Origin: Protonemura montana | Lineage: Eukaryota > Arthropoda > Insecta > Plecoptera > Nemouridae | Length of the DNA stretch: 64,000 bases | Direction: 5' to 3' | NCBI GenBank assembly: GCA_947568835.1 | Contig: OX387611.1 | Span: 3,476,001-3,540,000 of the forward strand | In this document: positions 1-11,100 of the stretch, piece by piece | Numbering within the stretch: the stretch's first letter is position 1 | Layout of the letters: each line of letters begins with the position of its first letter | The notes under the pieces: generated by a model | The model's input: the letters and a program-made list of their open reading frames with translations, nothing else | Database searches by the model: none | What the model was told of the DNA's origin: nothing | Made by a program: the position numbers and the translations under genes

Positions 1-155
1 ACATAAGATAGCAGAATTGAGATGCTCTGTCAGGCGATCTCAGCATCTCCATGGCTACCAAACGTTGAATCTACCATTGAACCTCCTATGCTAGGCCATG
101 ATATACCCGTGGTAACATAAGGTAGCAGAATTGAGAAGCTCTGTCGGGCGATCAC
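1..155 (-). repeat. 114-bp satellite, partial, minus orientation
   Basis: About 1.3 units of a 114-bp repeat, recognised by 'ccatggctaccaaacgttga' and 'tggtaacataag'. It is the reverse complement of the arrays at 6757-7260 and 16125-16805. It runs off the left edge of the window, so its full size is unknown. No gene is visible. Confidence 0.85.
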
Positions 156-157
156 AG

Positions 158-740
158 CAAGGGCTGGTCCTAGATGCTGTTGGACAGGAGCAGCCAACAC
201 AGTGTGTCAAAGTGACAAGGCTAAGCGGTGGCCGGTCCTTGGTGCTGTTGGTCAGGAGCAGCCAACACAGTGTGTCAAAGTGACAAGGCTAAGCAGTGGC
301 CGGTCCTTGGTGCTGTTGGACAGGAGCAGCCAACACAGTGTGTCAAAGTGACAAGGCTAAGCGGTGGCCGGTCCTTGGTGCTGTTGGACAGGAGCAGCCA
401 ACACAGTGTGTCAAAGTGACAAGGCTAAGCGGTGGCCGGTCCTTGGTGCTGTTGGACAGGAGCAGCCAACACAGTGTGTCAAAGTGACAAGGCTAAGCGG
501 TGGCCGGTCCTTGGTGCTGTTGGACAGGAGCAGCCAACACAGTGTGTCAAAGTGACAAGGCTAAGCGGTGGCCGGTCCTTGGTGCTGTTGGACAGGAGCA
601 GCCAACACAGTGTGTCAAAGTGACAAGGCTAAGCGGTGGCCGGTCCTTGGTGCTGTTGGACAGGAGCAGCCAACACAGTGTGTCAAAGTGACAAGGCTAA
701 GCGGTGGCCGGTCCTTGGTGCTGTTGGACAGGAGCAGGCT
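158..740 (+). repeat. 68-bp minisatellite, about 8.5 copies
   Basis: Near-identical direct repeats of 68 bp, each holding 'gtgtgtcaaagtgacaaggc' and 'ggtggccggtccttggtgct'. Short open frames through it on both strands are by-products of the repeat. The same unit recurs at 40904-41235 in intron 14 of M13 gene A. The array ends about 80 bp before the selenocysteine lyase start codon. Confidence 0.95.
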
Positions 741-819
741 GTGTGCTGGCACCAGAACATACCAGAAAAAAACAAGATTTGACCAATATTTCTGACCTAA
801 CCTCACTTTGCAGCTAATC

Positions 820-3800
820 ATGTCGTCACCCATCTACTTGGACCACAACGCCACGACGCCCCTTGCTCCGAGCGTGCTCGAGGCTATCACTACTTCGCTC
901 TCGCGTGATTGGGCGAACCCGGGGTCGAAACACGCTCCCGGAACGACGGCGAACGCTGCGATGGAAGAAGGACGACGACAGGTAGCGGAGATGTTGAACG
1001 CGCGGCCGGCGGAAATCGTGTTTACTTCAGGTGGTACAGAGGTGAGCCTCGTCGTTGAACTGAACAATCAAGCGGACTAATTTTAGTTTGCAGAGTGCTA
1101 CCATGGAAAGCTGAAACCAGCAAGTGAAGGATGGTAAGGAAGCTTGACTGGATAATTGTGCAACCGAACTGGGATACGAACCCGGGACCTCCCAATTGCC
1201 GGTCGGTCAACCAACTGAGCTATCTGGGCACACATATTCCAGCTTTCTAGGGGGTGGGATAATGGATCCCCTCAAGGGGGAAGAAGCCAAAGTGACTCGT
1301 ATGGAAGAGTTCATCAATGGCCACAGGACAGAATGGTGTGTAACTTTTTCTCGAATCCCAGTTATCTCGAAAGATATCGGTTGTTACTGTGTTTTTTTTG
1401 TTGTTTTCTGGCATTTCCACTAGGGAGCTTTAACCAGCAGGCGGATGATGGAAAGGAAGCTAGACTGGAAAATATGTGTGTCCGGCTAGCTCAGTTGGTA
1501 GAGCACCCGACTGGCAATTAAGAGGACCCAGGTTCGTATCCCGGTTAGGTTGCACATTTTTTCAGTCTTGCTTTCTTTCAATCGTAAGATTATCCAACGC
1601 TTGCTCTGAGATTGAAGTTGAATCTGTTTTGATGCAGGCTAGCAACATGGTGCTGCTCGGGCTGCCTCAGCTCTCCGTCGCTGGGGGCGGAGCAACGGGA
1701 GACTCCGCCTCCGTCCCGCACGTCATCACGACGAACGTGGAACACGACGCGACCGTCTTGCCGCTGCGGCACTTGCGCGATCGCGGGCTCATCGGTGAGA
1801 ACGTCAAGCGGTTAAAACTTTATGATGGTTTTTACACACACGTCTACTTGATGTAAACTTAGCACTAGTTTTAACAAAAACTATTTCAACTGGGTTTTGA
1901 ATGCTTAGTGAAGAACAACTAAATTTCCCAACGTTTCGTAACTTGTACCTGTTACTTTATCAAGGGTAAGAGCAGTCCTGACAATTTTCCAATAACAAAA
2001 GAACCACACAAAATTATAACAAGTACCAAGTTCAAGCTTCCTGAATGCATCTAAATCAAATAATCAGGGTCAATAACTAAAAAACTAATGTATTTTGTAT
2101 TTTCTGAAATAAAATACCGAAAGAAATATATAAAATGCATGCCTTGTTTGAAAAAAATTGGAATAATATTTTGGGAAACCAGAAAGTAACCTCTGGGGCT
2201 CAGGGTTCGTTAGTAAAACATCCATCGCTTTTGATTTGCCGTGCTTTAGAAAGTCTAAAAGTTGAATGCACTAGAATTAATTTGAGTTTGCCACTTTAAA
2301 ATTTACATATTTTGGATTACTTTTAACTTTTATCAGGTTTTGGCAGGAAACCAAGCTTGCAAACCGCTCTTTGGCAGCCATTGCTAGAATCCGCTAGTTT
2401 ACGGTAGGTATTTAGCAGAAGTCATTAGGACTTTTAGTTTTGCATTTAAGTTCTTATTTTTCAATAGATTTAGTTTCACATAAATAAACTGTTCAATTCA
2501 CAAAAGAATTTAAGTGCGAGATGCATTGTTCCTTAATAATTTCCTGGTTAATTTTCAAACTCCCCGGTGAAGACTGGCTTTATTTTGCATTCTAAAGTTG
2601 GCAACATGAAGTTAGTGACGTCAGAGTCCACCAGGCTGTGGCAAGGTAAGGCTAACGCGACTGTACCTCAGGCTCAAGTCACTTCTGGATATTTTATTCG
2701 TTAACTGGGGTTTCTGCCGCTTGCAGAACTGACTGAGGTTCCTGCCAACGCACGCGGCGCGATTCGAACGGACGCCATTTTGTCTGCGATCCGTCCGTCG
2801 ACGCGGTTGGTCACCCTGATGCTCGCAAACAACGAAAGCGGAGTCATTTTTCCAGTCAAGGAAATAGCAAGGTAACACAGATAAAGCTTGCACAGATATT
2901 CCATCCTTATGAGGCAAAGACTAGCACAGATAAAGCTTGCACAGATATTCCATCCTTATGAGGCAAAGACTAGCACAGATAAAGCTTGCACAGATATTCC
3001 ATCCTTATGGGGCAAAGACTACCACAGATAAAGCTTGCACAGATATTCCATTCTTATGGGGCAAAGACTACCACAGATAAAGCTTGCACAGATATTCCAT
3101 CCTTATGGGGCAAAGACTACCACAGATAAAGCTTGCACAGATATTCCATCCTTATGAGGCAAAGACTACCACAGATAAAGCTTGCACAGATATTCCATCC
3201 TTATGAGGCAAAGACTACCACAGATAAAGCTTACACAGATATTCCATCCTTATGAGGCAAAGAATACCACAGATAAAGCTTGCACAGATATTCCATCCTT
3301 ATGAGGCAAAGACTAGCACAGATAAAGCTTGCACAGATATTCCATCCTTATGAGGCACTTTGCAACAAAAATAACCTGCTTAGACAGTTTTGAGTATAAA
3401 AACCATTGCAGATGGAATAAAATTAACATTCTTCAACTCTGTCATTGTATTTTATTTCTTTCAGTCGACTGCTTGGCATCAACAAAGACCGAGCGTTGGC
3501 AAAACTTCACCCAATTCTTCTTCACACCGACGCAGCTCAAGCTGTTGGGAAGATACCGGTCGATGTCATCGACCTCGGCGTCGACTACCTCACTCTCACC
3601 GGTCAGTGACCTCAAGCTTGAGTTCAGCAACACTGTACCTTGTCAATAGTTGGATGGGTGACCATCACTTTCATTAACAGTTTTGTTTCGGGGATAGTTC
3701 GGAGGGTTTTAAGTTAATATGCATCATCGTCTTAAGCCTCTGCTTATTAGAAGATTTGTTTGGTGTGTTTGAAACACCGGTTCTCATGATATCACCGAAA

Positions 3801-6656
3801 TTAAGCAACACTGCGCTGGGTCAGGTATTGAATGGGTGACCATCATACACATGACCAGTTCTGTTTGGGAGAGAGGCTGGAGGGATGAAAGTTAAGCAAC
3901 ACTGCGCTGTGTCAGGTATTGGATGGGTGACCATCATACACATGACCAGTTCTGTACGGGAGAGAGGTTGGAGGGATGAAAGTTAGTACAGCAACTCCAC
4001 TCGCCTTGCTTATCAACCTCTCTACAGCACGGATTTGTGGAGGAATCCTGTTATCCGCGTTGTACCGTCCTTCGGAAGGGACGTTAAGCCGGTGGTCCCC
4101 TTGGTCTTCGACAGGAGTAGGCTACGTGCCGGCACCGGGTTTAATCTCTGCTCTCTACTAGGCCAGGGTGACTCATTTACCAATCCTCTTGCAGGTCACA
4201 AGTTCTACGGGCCTCGTTTTGGCTGTGTTTACACCCGAGCACGTGGAGGTAACCCGGCACCGCTCACCCCCCTAATTTTTGGAGGTGGGCAGGAGGGGGG
4301 CTTGAGGTCTGGGACACAGAACGTGCCTATGATTGTTGGACTGGGCGCGGCTGCGGAGCTTGTCACCAAGAACCTCGTCGAGTTTGCGAAGCATATGGAG
4401 GGAGCCAGGAACCTACTGGAAAAAACACTAGAGGTGAGATTGATATGATTTTTATTATGATGGTTTTTAGACTCATTTCCACTTGATTTATCCTAAGCAC
4501 TAGATCTAAGAAAAAATATATTTGAAATGGGTTTTGAATGCTAAGTAAAGGAAAACTAGGGAAATTTTTAGTTGTCCTTTACTTAGCATTGAAAACCCAT
4601 TTCAAATATTTTTTCTTAAATACTTTGAATTCTTTTTTTTTACATCCCTTATTAATCCATGTGCAGAAACACAGATTGAAATCGAAAATATTAATGTTAG
4701 AATCATGGATTTTTAGTTTGGTTTTTAAGAAAAATCATTAAGCATTTAGTTTTTGAATGCTGAGGTAAGACAACAAATTTTTAATAAATCAAAGAACAAT
4801 TTTTTAAAGCTTTTTTGATTTTAAATTGTTTAAAAACAATGTTAACCAAATTATTTGTGTTTGGAATGAAACCACAGTGCCAGGTCAAAGTTACTCTCAA
4901 ATATTTAAACTCACTTTAAACTTTGTTGGTGAAATTGATCTGCAGTTGGTAACGAACTGCAATATAGGTTAAGATTGACGTTAAAATTTAGAAAATATTT
5001 AAAGGTTTCTTCTATTTCCTTCCGACGCTTGCACAGCTCGAGTTTGGCGACCGCGTGACCTTCAACTGCCGCCACCCTGACGTCCCCAGGCTGCCCAACA
5101 CGAGCAACATCTCCCTAGTTTCCCCCAGAACCGGGGGAAATTCGGAGACAAATCCCGTAGATCTTCGAGGACATGTGGTTCTGTCACGTTGTCCCGGCGT
5201 GTTGGCTAGCGTGGGTGCATGCTGCCACAAACAAGACGTGGCATCTACGGTACTCATTAGGTTGGTAGTATTGACATTTTATTAATGTTCGACCACACAT
5301 AGATTTTGCCAGATTATTATTATTTGTGGTGTTTAACGACGCACTGTTTTGACATCTGGCCATGCGGCACTGGTCTAATGGCGTCGGTGAATGAGTGGAT
5401 GATGATAAAGATGATGATGAACCTAACCTAGCCTAGAAGGTAGGAGGGGAAACCCGGTGCCGGCACGTTATCAGTTATCGTTATCAGCAAGGCAAGTTAA
5501 GTTGCTGTACTAACTTTCATCCCTCCAGCCTCTCTCCCGAACAGAACTGGTCATGTGTATGATGGTCACTAATTCAATACTTGACTCAGCGCAGTGTTGC
5601 TTAACTTTCATCCCTCCAACCTCTCTCCCGAACAGAACTGGTCATGTGTATGATGGTCACCCATCCAATACCTGACCCAGCGCAGTGTTGCTTACTTTCA
5701 TCCCTCCAACCTCTCTCCCGAACAGAACTGGTCATGTGTATGATGGTCACCCATTCAATACCTGACTCAGCACAGTGTTGCTTAACTTTCATCCCTCCAA
5801 CCTCTCTCCCAAACAGAACTGGTCATGTGTATGATGGTCACCCATTCAATACCTGACCCAGCGTAGTGTTGCTTAACTTTCATCCCTCCAACCTCTCTCC
5901 CGAACAGAACTGGTCCTGTGTATGATGGTCACCCATCCAATACCTGACCCAGCGCAGTGTTGCTTAACTTTCATCCCTCCAACCTCTCTCCCGAACAGAA
6001 CTGGTCCTGTGTATGATGGTCAGCCATCCAATACCTGACTCAGCGCAGTGTTGCTTAACTTCGGTGATCTCACGAGAACTCTAATCCCTTTTATAGTCAG
6101 ATCTTCTGTTTTTATTTCTTGTTGAGAAATGAAAACGCAGTGAATATCTTTGTTTTTAGACTCATGTCTACTTGATGTCAACTTAGCACTAGTTTTAACA
6201 AAAACTATTTCAACTGGGTTTTGAATGCTAAGTGAAGAACAACTGAATTTCCCAACGTTTCGTAACTTGTACCTGTTACTTTATCAAGGGTCAGAGCAGT
6301 CCTGACAATTTTCCGATAACAAAAGAACCACATAAAATTATAACAATTACCAAGTTCAAGCTTCCTAAATGCATCTAAATAAAATAATCAGGGTCAATAA
6401 CTTAAAAACTAGCGTATTTTGTATTTTCTGAAATAAAATCTCGAATAAGTTGGCGTTAATTACAAAAATAACATACATAACATAAATATGTTATGTGGGA
6501 AATCATATGAAATATGATTTCAGGTGCGGGGTGCGGCCAGCGCTCGCCGCAAACGCGATTCGTTTGAGCGTCGGTCGTGACACAACCAACGCTCAAGTCG
6601 CGTCCGCGGTGAAACAGCTGAAGCAGGCGTACGATGAGATCGTCGCGACGCTGTGA
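820..6656 (+). CDS. SCLY: Selenocysteine lyase, 7 exons, complete
   Basis: Exons: 820-1041, 1638-1794, 2727-2871, 3465-3601, 4195-4433, 5037-5260, 6524-6656; 418 aa. All introns are GT-AG and keep frame. The product is a class V PLP-dependent enzyme (NifS/SCLY family), which splits L-selenocysteine into alanine and selenide to feed selenophosphate synthesis in the cytosol. Visible landmarks: YLDHNATTPL near the N-terminus, FTSGGTE-ASN across exons 1/2, TNVEHDA, TLMLANNESG, HTDAAQAVGK, the PLP lysine in GHKFYG (K223), FGGGQEGGLRSGTQN, and SVGACCH with the catalytic cysteine aligned to C363. Human SCLY has GAACHS here, so C362 is an extra neighbouring cysteine. The ATG at 820 was chosen because the family homology starts directly after it; a cag acceptor at 811-813 allows an upstream 5' UTR exon. 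Length is close to the human enzyme (445 aa). It could be misnamed as a NifS cysteine desulfurase, but the HKFYGPR and GHVVL context fits SCLY better. Confidence 0.93.
1125..1600. repeat. Inverted pair of tRNA-like SINE arms in SCLY intron 1
   Basis: A minus-oriented tRNA-like segment (about 1160-1240, 'gggatacgaacccgggacct') faces a plus-oriented one (about 1478-1555). The latter has an A-box-like 'tagctcagttggtagagc' and a B-box-like 'ggttcgtatcc'. Both are flanked by 'ccagca' and 'ggaagct' motifs. The same head-to-head layout recurs at 24640-24900. The acceptor-stem pairing is poor, so I read it as a tRNA-derived SINE, not a tRNA gene. Confidence 0.7.
1826..2125 (+). repeat. Interspersed foldback-family repeat, SCLY intron 2
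   Basis: A copy of a roughly 300-bp dispersed repeat that starts near 'gtctacttgatgtaaactta' and contains 'aacgtttcgtaacttgtacc' and 'caagggtaagagcagtcctg'. Other copies lie at 6160-6445, 15290-15590, 23160-23380 (+) and 23455-23600, 24180-24530, 19680-20225 (-). The rest of this intron (2126-2726) is AT-rich with nothing recognisable. Confidence 0.85.
2877..3358 (+). repeat. 49-bp minisatellite, about 10 copies, SCLY intron 3
   Basis: Direct repeats of 49 bp with 'ataaagcttgcacagatatt' and 'ccatccttatgaggcaaaga'. The array starts five bases after the exon 3 splice donor. The same unit occurs in introns 5 and 12 of both M13 genes. Confidence 0.95.
3770..4175 (+). repeat. 5S rRNA-derived SINE, two heads plus body
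   Basis: The head carries 5S-like internal promoter boxes: 'accgaaattaagcaacact' (A-box region) and 'gaatgggtgaccatc' (C-box region). They are spaced as in metazoan 5S rRNA. A second head follows. The body then contains 'ttcggaagggacgttaagc' and 'gtaggctacgtgccggcacc'. The element ends about 20 bp before the exon 5 acceptor of SCLY. Confidence 0.85.
4502..4625. repeat. Short palindrome, SCLY intron 5
   Basis: Two arms of about 50 bp (4508-4558 and 4571-4622) are near-perfect reverse complements, each containing 'ttttgaatgctaagtaaagg' or its complement with one or two changes. The spacer is about 12 bp. The arms match those flanking the array at 13467-14815. The rest of the intron (4626-5036) is AT-rich and featureless. 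Confidence 0.85.
5315..6090 (-). repeat. 5S-derived SINE with about six tandem heads, SCLY intron 6
   Basis: The 3' tail lies at 5320-5350 ('gtggtgtttaacgacgcact'). The body is shortened by an internal deletion near 5470. About six 91-bp heads follow to 6085, each with 'ggtcacccat' and 'gttgcttaactttcatcc', the complements of the 5S-like C and A boxes. Confidence 0.85.
6160..6445 (+). repeat. Interspersed foldback-family repeat, SCLY intron 6
   Basis: Second plus-strand copy of the element at 1826-2125, with the same start motif and internal 'aacgtttcgtaacttgtacc'. It ends about 80 bp before the last SCLY exon. Confidence 0.85.
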
Positions 6657-6747
6657 ACACGAAAAGTCGTTTGGCGGCGTTTTTAAAAACTGCGTTCGGT
6701 GTTGGCAGATGTTAGTTAGTGCAAGAATGAAGTTTTTTGGTCAAAAA

Positions 6748-6753
6748 AATAAA
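6748..6753 (+). promoter_or_regulatory. SCLY polyadenylation signal
   Basis: AATAAA about 90 bp after the SCLY stop codon, immediately before the 114-bp satellite starts at about 6757. Confidence 0.6.
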
Positions 6754-6756
6754 ACA

Positions 6757-7265
6757 TAGGAGGTTCAATGGTAGATTCAACGTTTGGTAGCCATGGAGAT
6801 GCTGAGATCGCCTGACAGAGCTTCTCAATTCTGCTATCTTATGTTACCACGGGTATACCATGGCCTAGCATAGGAGGTTTAATGGTAGATTCAACGTTTG
6901 GTAGCCATGGAGATGCTGAGATCGCCTGACAGAGCTTCTCAATTCTGCTATCTTATGTTACCACGGGTATACCATGGCCTAGCATAGGAGGTTCAATGGT
7001 AGATTCAACGTTTGGTAGCCTTGGAGATGCTGAGATCGCCTGACAGAGCTTCTCAATTCTGCTATCTTATGTTACCACGGGTATATCATGGCCTAGCATA
7101 GGAGGTTCAATGGTAGATTCAACGTTTGGTAGCCATGGAGATGCTGAGATCGCCTGACAGAGCTTCTCAATTCTGCTGTCTTATGTTACCACGGGTATAT
7201 CAGGGCCTAGCATAGGAGGTTCAACGTAGGTTTAACGTTTTTGCTGAGATCACCTGACAGAGCTT
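6757..7265 (+). repeat. 114-bp satellite, about 4.4 copies
   Basis: Direct repeats of 114 bp, recognised by 'aggaggttcaatggtagatt' and 'gatcgcctgacagagcttct'. This is the plus orientation of the repeat at 1-155, so inverted copies bracket the SCLY gene. Confidence 0.95.
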
Positions 7266-8115
7266 CTTCAGATTACCTTCTCATCGTACCAGGACTGTAG
7301 GTACTTGTTAAAAAAGAGGTTAAATACATTCATTTAAAAATGTGTAGTTTTTAGCATTTCCTTAGAAAATGTTGGCATCTTCTTCTGTAGTGTTATGAGA
7401 TGTGATGTGACTTTGTCATTAAGAATTCCAATTACCTTATAACATCAATTACCTTATCTGATGTCATATGTTTAAAAGTAAAGATTGAGTTGGGAACAAA
7501 AATAAATACTTCTTATCCATTTGTAGAATTCTGGCCAAGTATCTGTGGTATCGATGTTAATGGGGAAAAGGTAAGATGCATTCGTTACCATTACCACTTT
7601 TACCATCAAACTATCCGATTTCAGCATTAGGTAAACTTATTAAAAATTCATTGTACACTTGGAATTTATTGTTCATATTTTTATTTCATGTTTTCTCTGT
7701 GTTAATAGAAACAACTTTGGTCAATTGTTATCAAGTTAGGTAATTGGTTTCACTGAGCATGTTTCCTGTTTTTATATTTTATATGTTTGAGACAGGTCAA
7801 ATAAAATCTGTTTTTGTTTGACCTGTCCGTAGCGGTAGAAAACACAATCATAAATATGTTAAGTTAGCTAGAGACATGCAAATGAATAAGACAATTGTCT
7901 GTTAAATCTACAAGATCATCAGTGCAATTGTTTTTAAACAGTTGAATTAGACAATTGAATGATTAATTGCTTGTTAAAGACTTGTGTCAGCAAGTTGCAA
8001 GGAAGTAGAAAAGAAGATGCGTAAATATTTATTAATAGCATTAGAACTGATGCCAATAGATCTGTCACTTTGACTCTAAGCTTGGTCTTGTTTGCTTTGT
8101 TCAAGTCGATTCTAG
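7266..8115. other. SCLY-GLUT intergenic stretch
   Basis: AT-rich and mostly unique. A block at about 7527-7570 has an acceptor-like 'atttgtag' before it and a 'gtaaga' donor after it, and could be a 5' UTR exon of the transporter. No other feature is supported. Confidence 0.35.
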
Positions 8116-11100
8116 ATGGGGAAACCAGGCAGCAAAACATCTTACGAAGGTTGTGCTGAGGATGAAGAAGAGGTAAGTTTACTAGATATCTATAAATAAT
8201 TTATGTGTAGGTATTTAAAAGACCGTTTGCAAAGTCAGTTGCTGAAAATATTTCTAAGTTCAAAGCTTAATTCATGTGAGGTAGGTATTGAATTTTGTTT
8301 TGTTTACTGGACAGATGTTCAAATAAGTATGTTCGTTATTAAATATAGTAATTTTTATGCGAGGAGATATTTGGGCATAAAAAATTATAATTTTTTATTA
8401 TGTGACCCAATCATCACTGATCAGTAACCTGCTACTTGCTATTTTTTAATGATTTGTGACTAAAAGAAACTAGATTTTGTGTAGTATCCATTTGTTACTT
8501 TATTTTCTGAAGAAAGATTTAGTAGTATATTTGTTTTTTATTTTAAGTAAAGAATATCTTAAAATAGCGCTGAAAATTGAAATCATTTGATCCGTATGTC
8601 AGTGTCAGTTTGTACTAAACGAGACAGCTGACGTCACCGTGGTGTATTTGTGGTGTACTTACCTTGGTACTTTTGCTGCGGTTTGTGACATTAACCTTGG
8701 CATCTAAGGTTTATTAGTATACGGAATGTATTATTTAACTCAGTCAACAGTACAATCGCAGTTTAAGCTCGGCTTACGATAGTTCCTTCGAACATTCCAT
8801 CCAAATGGCGTTTTACACTGTCGAATAACTACCTCATCATTTCTATGGATATTTTAGTGAATTTGAGGTTAAATCTCTTGTAGCCCTCTCCACAACTCTT
8901 CGATAAAATCTTCTATTTATACTCGCTCTTAAAGTTTTTAAATATTATGGCTAAATTATCGACAGGATTTTGGGCTAGCAATGTTTCTTTGGCCAGTCTC
9001 GATAGGGCTAAGGATTTTGTAAAGGGCTCATTGAAAGCATTACACGCGGGAGGAGTTGACAGTCCTGCCGAATGCGAACAGCCAATTCTTGATGGAAGTG
9101 AAGAAAATTCTCCTGTAAGTACTAGCAAGCATGAATGAAAATATTTTACGGAAACCTGTGGCGTATATCAGGTTCTAAGACGCAAGGCGGGCAGCTTGGT
9201 AGTCGTAATGTTAATACGAAACAAGTCGAGGCAGGTCACATTGAAATTAAAAAAACAAATCATCTCCAAGTTTGCATGTTTTATTTCAGGTACGCACAGT
9301 ACCTTCAGGATGGACACGCATGATTATTTTGACCGGAATTGCCACAACCGTCGGCTCCTCAATCCCCGTCGGCTACAACATCGGAGTGATGAACACGCCA
9401 GCTCATGTGAGTTTGCAGATTGCAGAGAATTGTTAATAAATAGTGATCATTAAACAGCTTTGGTGCAGCTTTGGTTTATTGAGAAAACATCAGTCTGTTT
9501 TCCACAGTGGTAGCAAATGAATCTTTTTCCTCATATTTTAGTTTATAATCATGTTTATATTCGTTATGTTTTCCTTGGGGACTCGTCGCGACTGGCTGGT
9601 TTTGGTTTAACGCAATGACAGCTATAGCTTAGAGTACAGATTCACCTTGTACTGGGCAATGGTTGTCAATAGCGAATGATGAGTCAGCTGGTTTGCGCAG
9701 AGAACGGTTGCTGTAAATGTTGTTCTAGGCCTCGTATATCCTGTGGCCAGATCGCATCTATAACTGGGTGACCGGCCAAGAAACGGAGAGTTTAGAACGA
9801 CAATATGAGCTCGCTCACGGGCACGAGTGCTTCGGTAGGATTGTGAATGTCGAGTAAATTATTTAGGATCGGAACTACTGAGTCTGGAATCATCAATAAG
9901 CTAACAGTTGAACTGGGATTCATATTGTGAACCATTTTTAAAATTATTCGAGAAGTCCTAATCAGGGAGATCCGTTGGTGACGCTGTATCTCTCAACTAG
10001 CCAATGAGACTTACCAAATAAAAGGGTGACACATTTTGGAGATGCCAGCTTTGGAAGGTTTTCAAATGCTAGACCTTAGACCATGTGCTTTGATGGAGAA
10101 CTCAGGGCTGCTATCCTTATTATTGTTGGATCCTTTGCCAACAATGCATGAGCCAATAATAAAACATGTCAAGTTAAATTTACATGCGAATTTTAAGAGA
10201 ATGGTACGGAATCACGACTTACCCTTGTTAGGGCTGAATACCAGTGGGATTGTAAATGATGCTGTACCTCTCAATCAGCCAAGCGAAGTGCTCCCTAGTT
10301 AAAAGTCCCACATCGATAGATCGTCAACTATCCAATGAAGAAATCCCATGGTTTTAGTAACGGGAACGAACTGTGGTATTCCGTGGCCGCATCCTAATCG
10401 CACACTTTTTATGTTCTTTGCAGATAATCCGTCAATTTTGTAATTCTTCGATCTCTTCTCGCTACCATTACGAAGTCTCGCCTACGCAACTCGATATTCT
10501 CTGGTCGACAATCGTGTCGATATTTCTCGTGGGCGGAGTCACTGGGTCCCTCAGCGGAGGCTGGATTGCGGATCGGTAATACTTGGATTACAAACACAAT
10601 CGCCTTCAGGGTACAATTGATTGATTTGTTGGGTTTAACGACGCTCTGTTTTGACAACGTGCCATGTGGCACTGGTCTAATGGCGTCGGTGAATGAGTGG
10701 ATGATGATGAAGCTAACCTAGCCTAGAAGGGAGGAGGGGATAACCCGGTGCCGGCACGTAGCCTACTCCTGTCGAAGACCAAGGGGACCACCGGCTTCAC
10801 GTCCCTTCCGAAGGACGGTACAACTCGAACAGCAGGATTCCTCCACAAATCCATGTTGTCGAGAGGTTGATAAGCAAGGCGAGTGAAGTTGCTGTACTAA
10901 CTTTCATCCCTCCAACCTCTCTCCCGAACAGAACTGGTCATGTGTATGATGGTCACCCATCCAATACCTGACCCCATTTTAATGAGTTAAATCGTCGTGG
11001 CAGCAAGCACGTACGTCTTAGACCGGTGATAAGGAATTAATCGTCGTGGCAGCAAGCACGTACGTCTTAGACCGGTGATAAGGAATTAATCGTCGTGGCA

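Noticed and set aside
228-795. Repeated 63-75 aa open frames in the 68-bp array
   Set aside because: They are overlapping frames generated by a repeat, with no exon signals or family similarity.
808-819. A start upstream of 820 (TTG at 808) for SCLY
   Set aside because: Animals rarely start at TTG, the ATG at 820 fits the family N-terminus, and 801-813 looks like a splice acceptor.
9728-9835. A 36-codon open block between ag and gta, first read as a GLUT exon
   Set aside because: It would leave one extra base and break the frame. Joining 9406 directly to 10424 aligns to GLUT1 without gaps. The block lies inside the inverted M13 intron copy.
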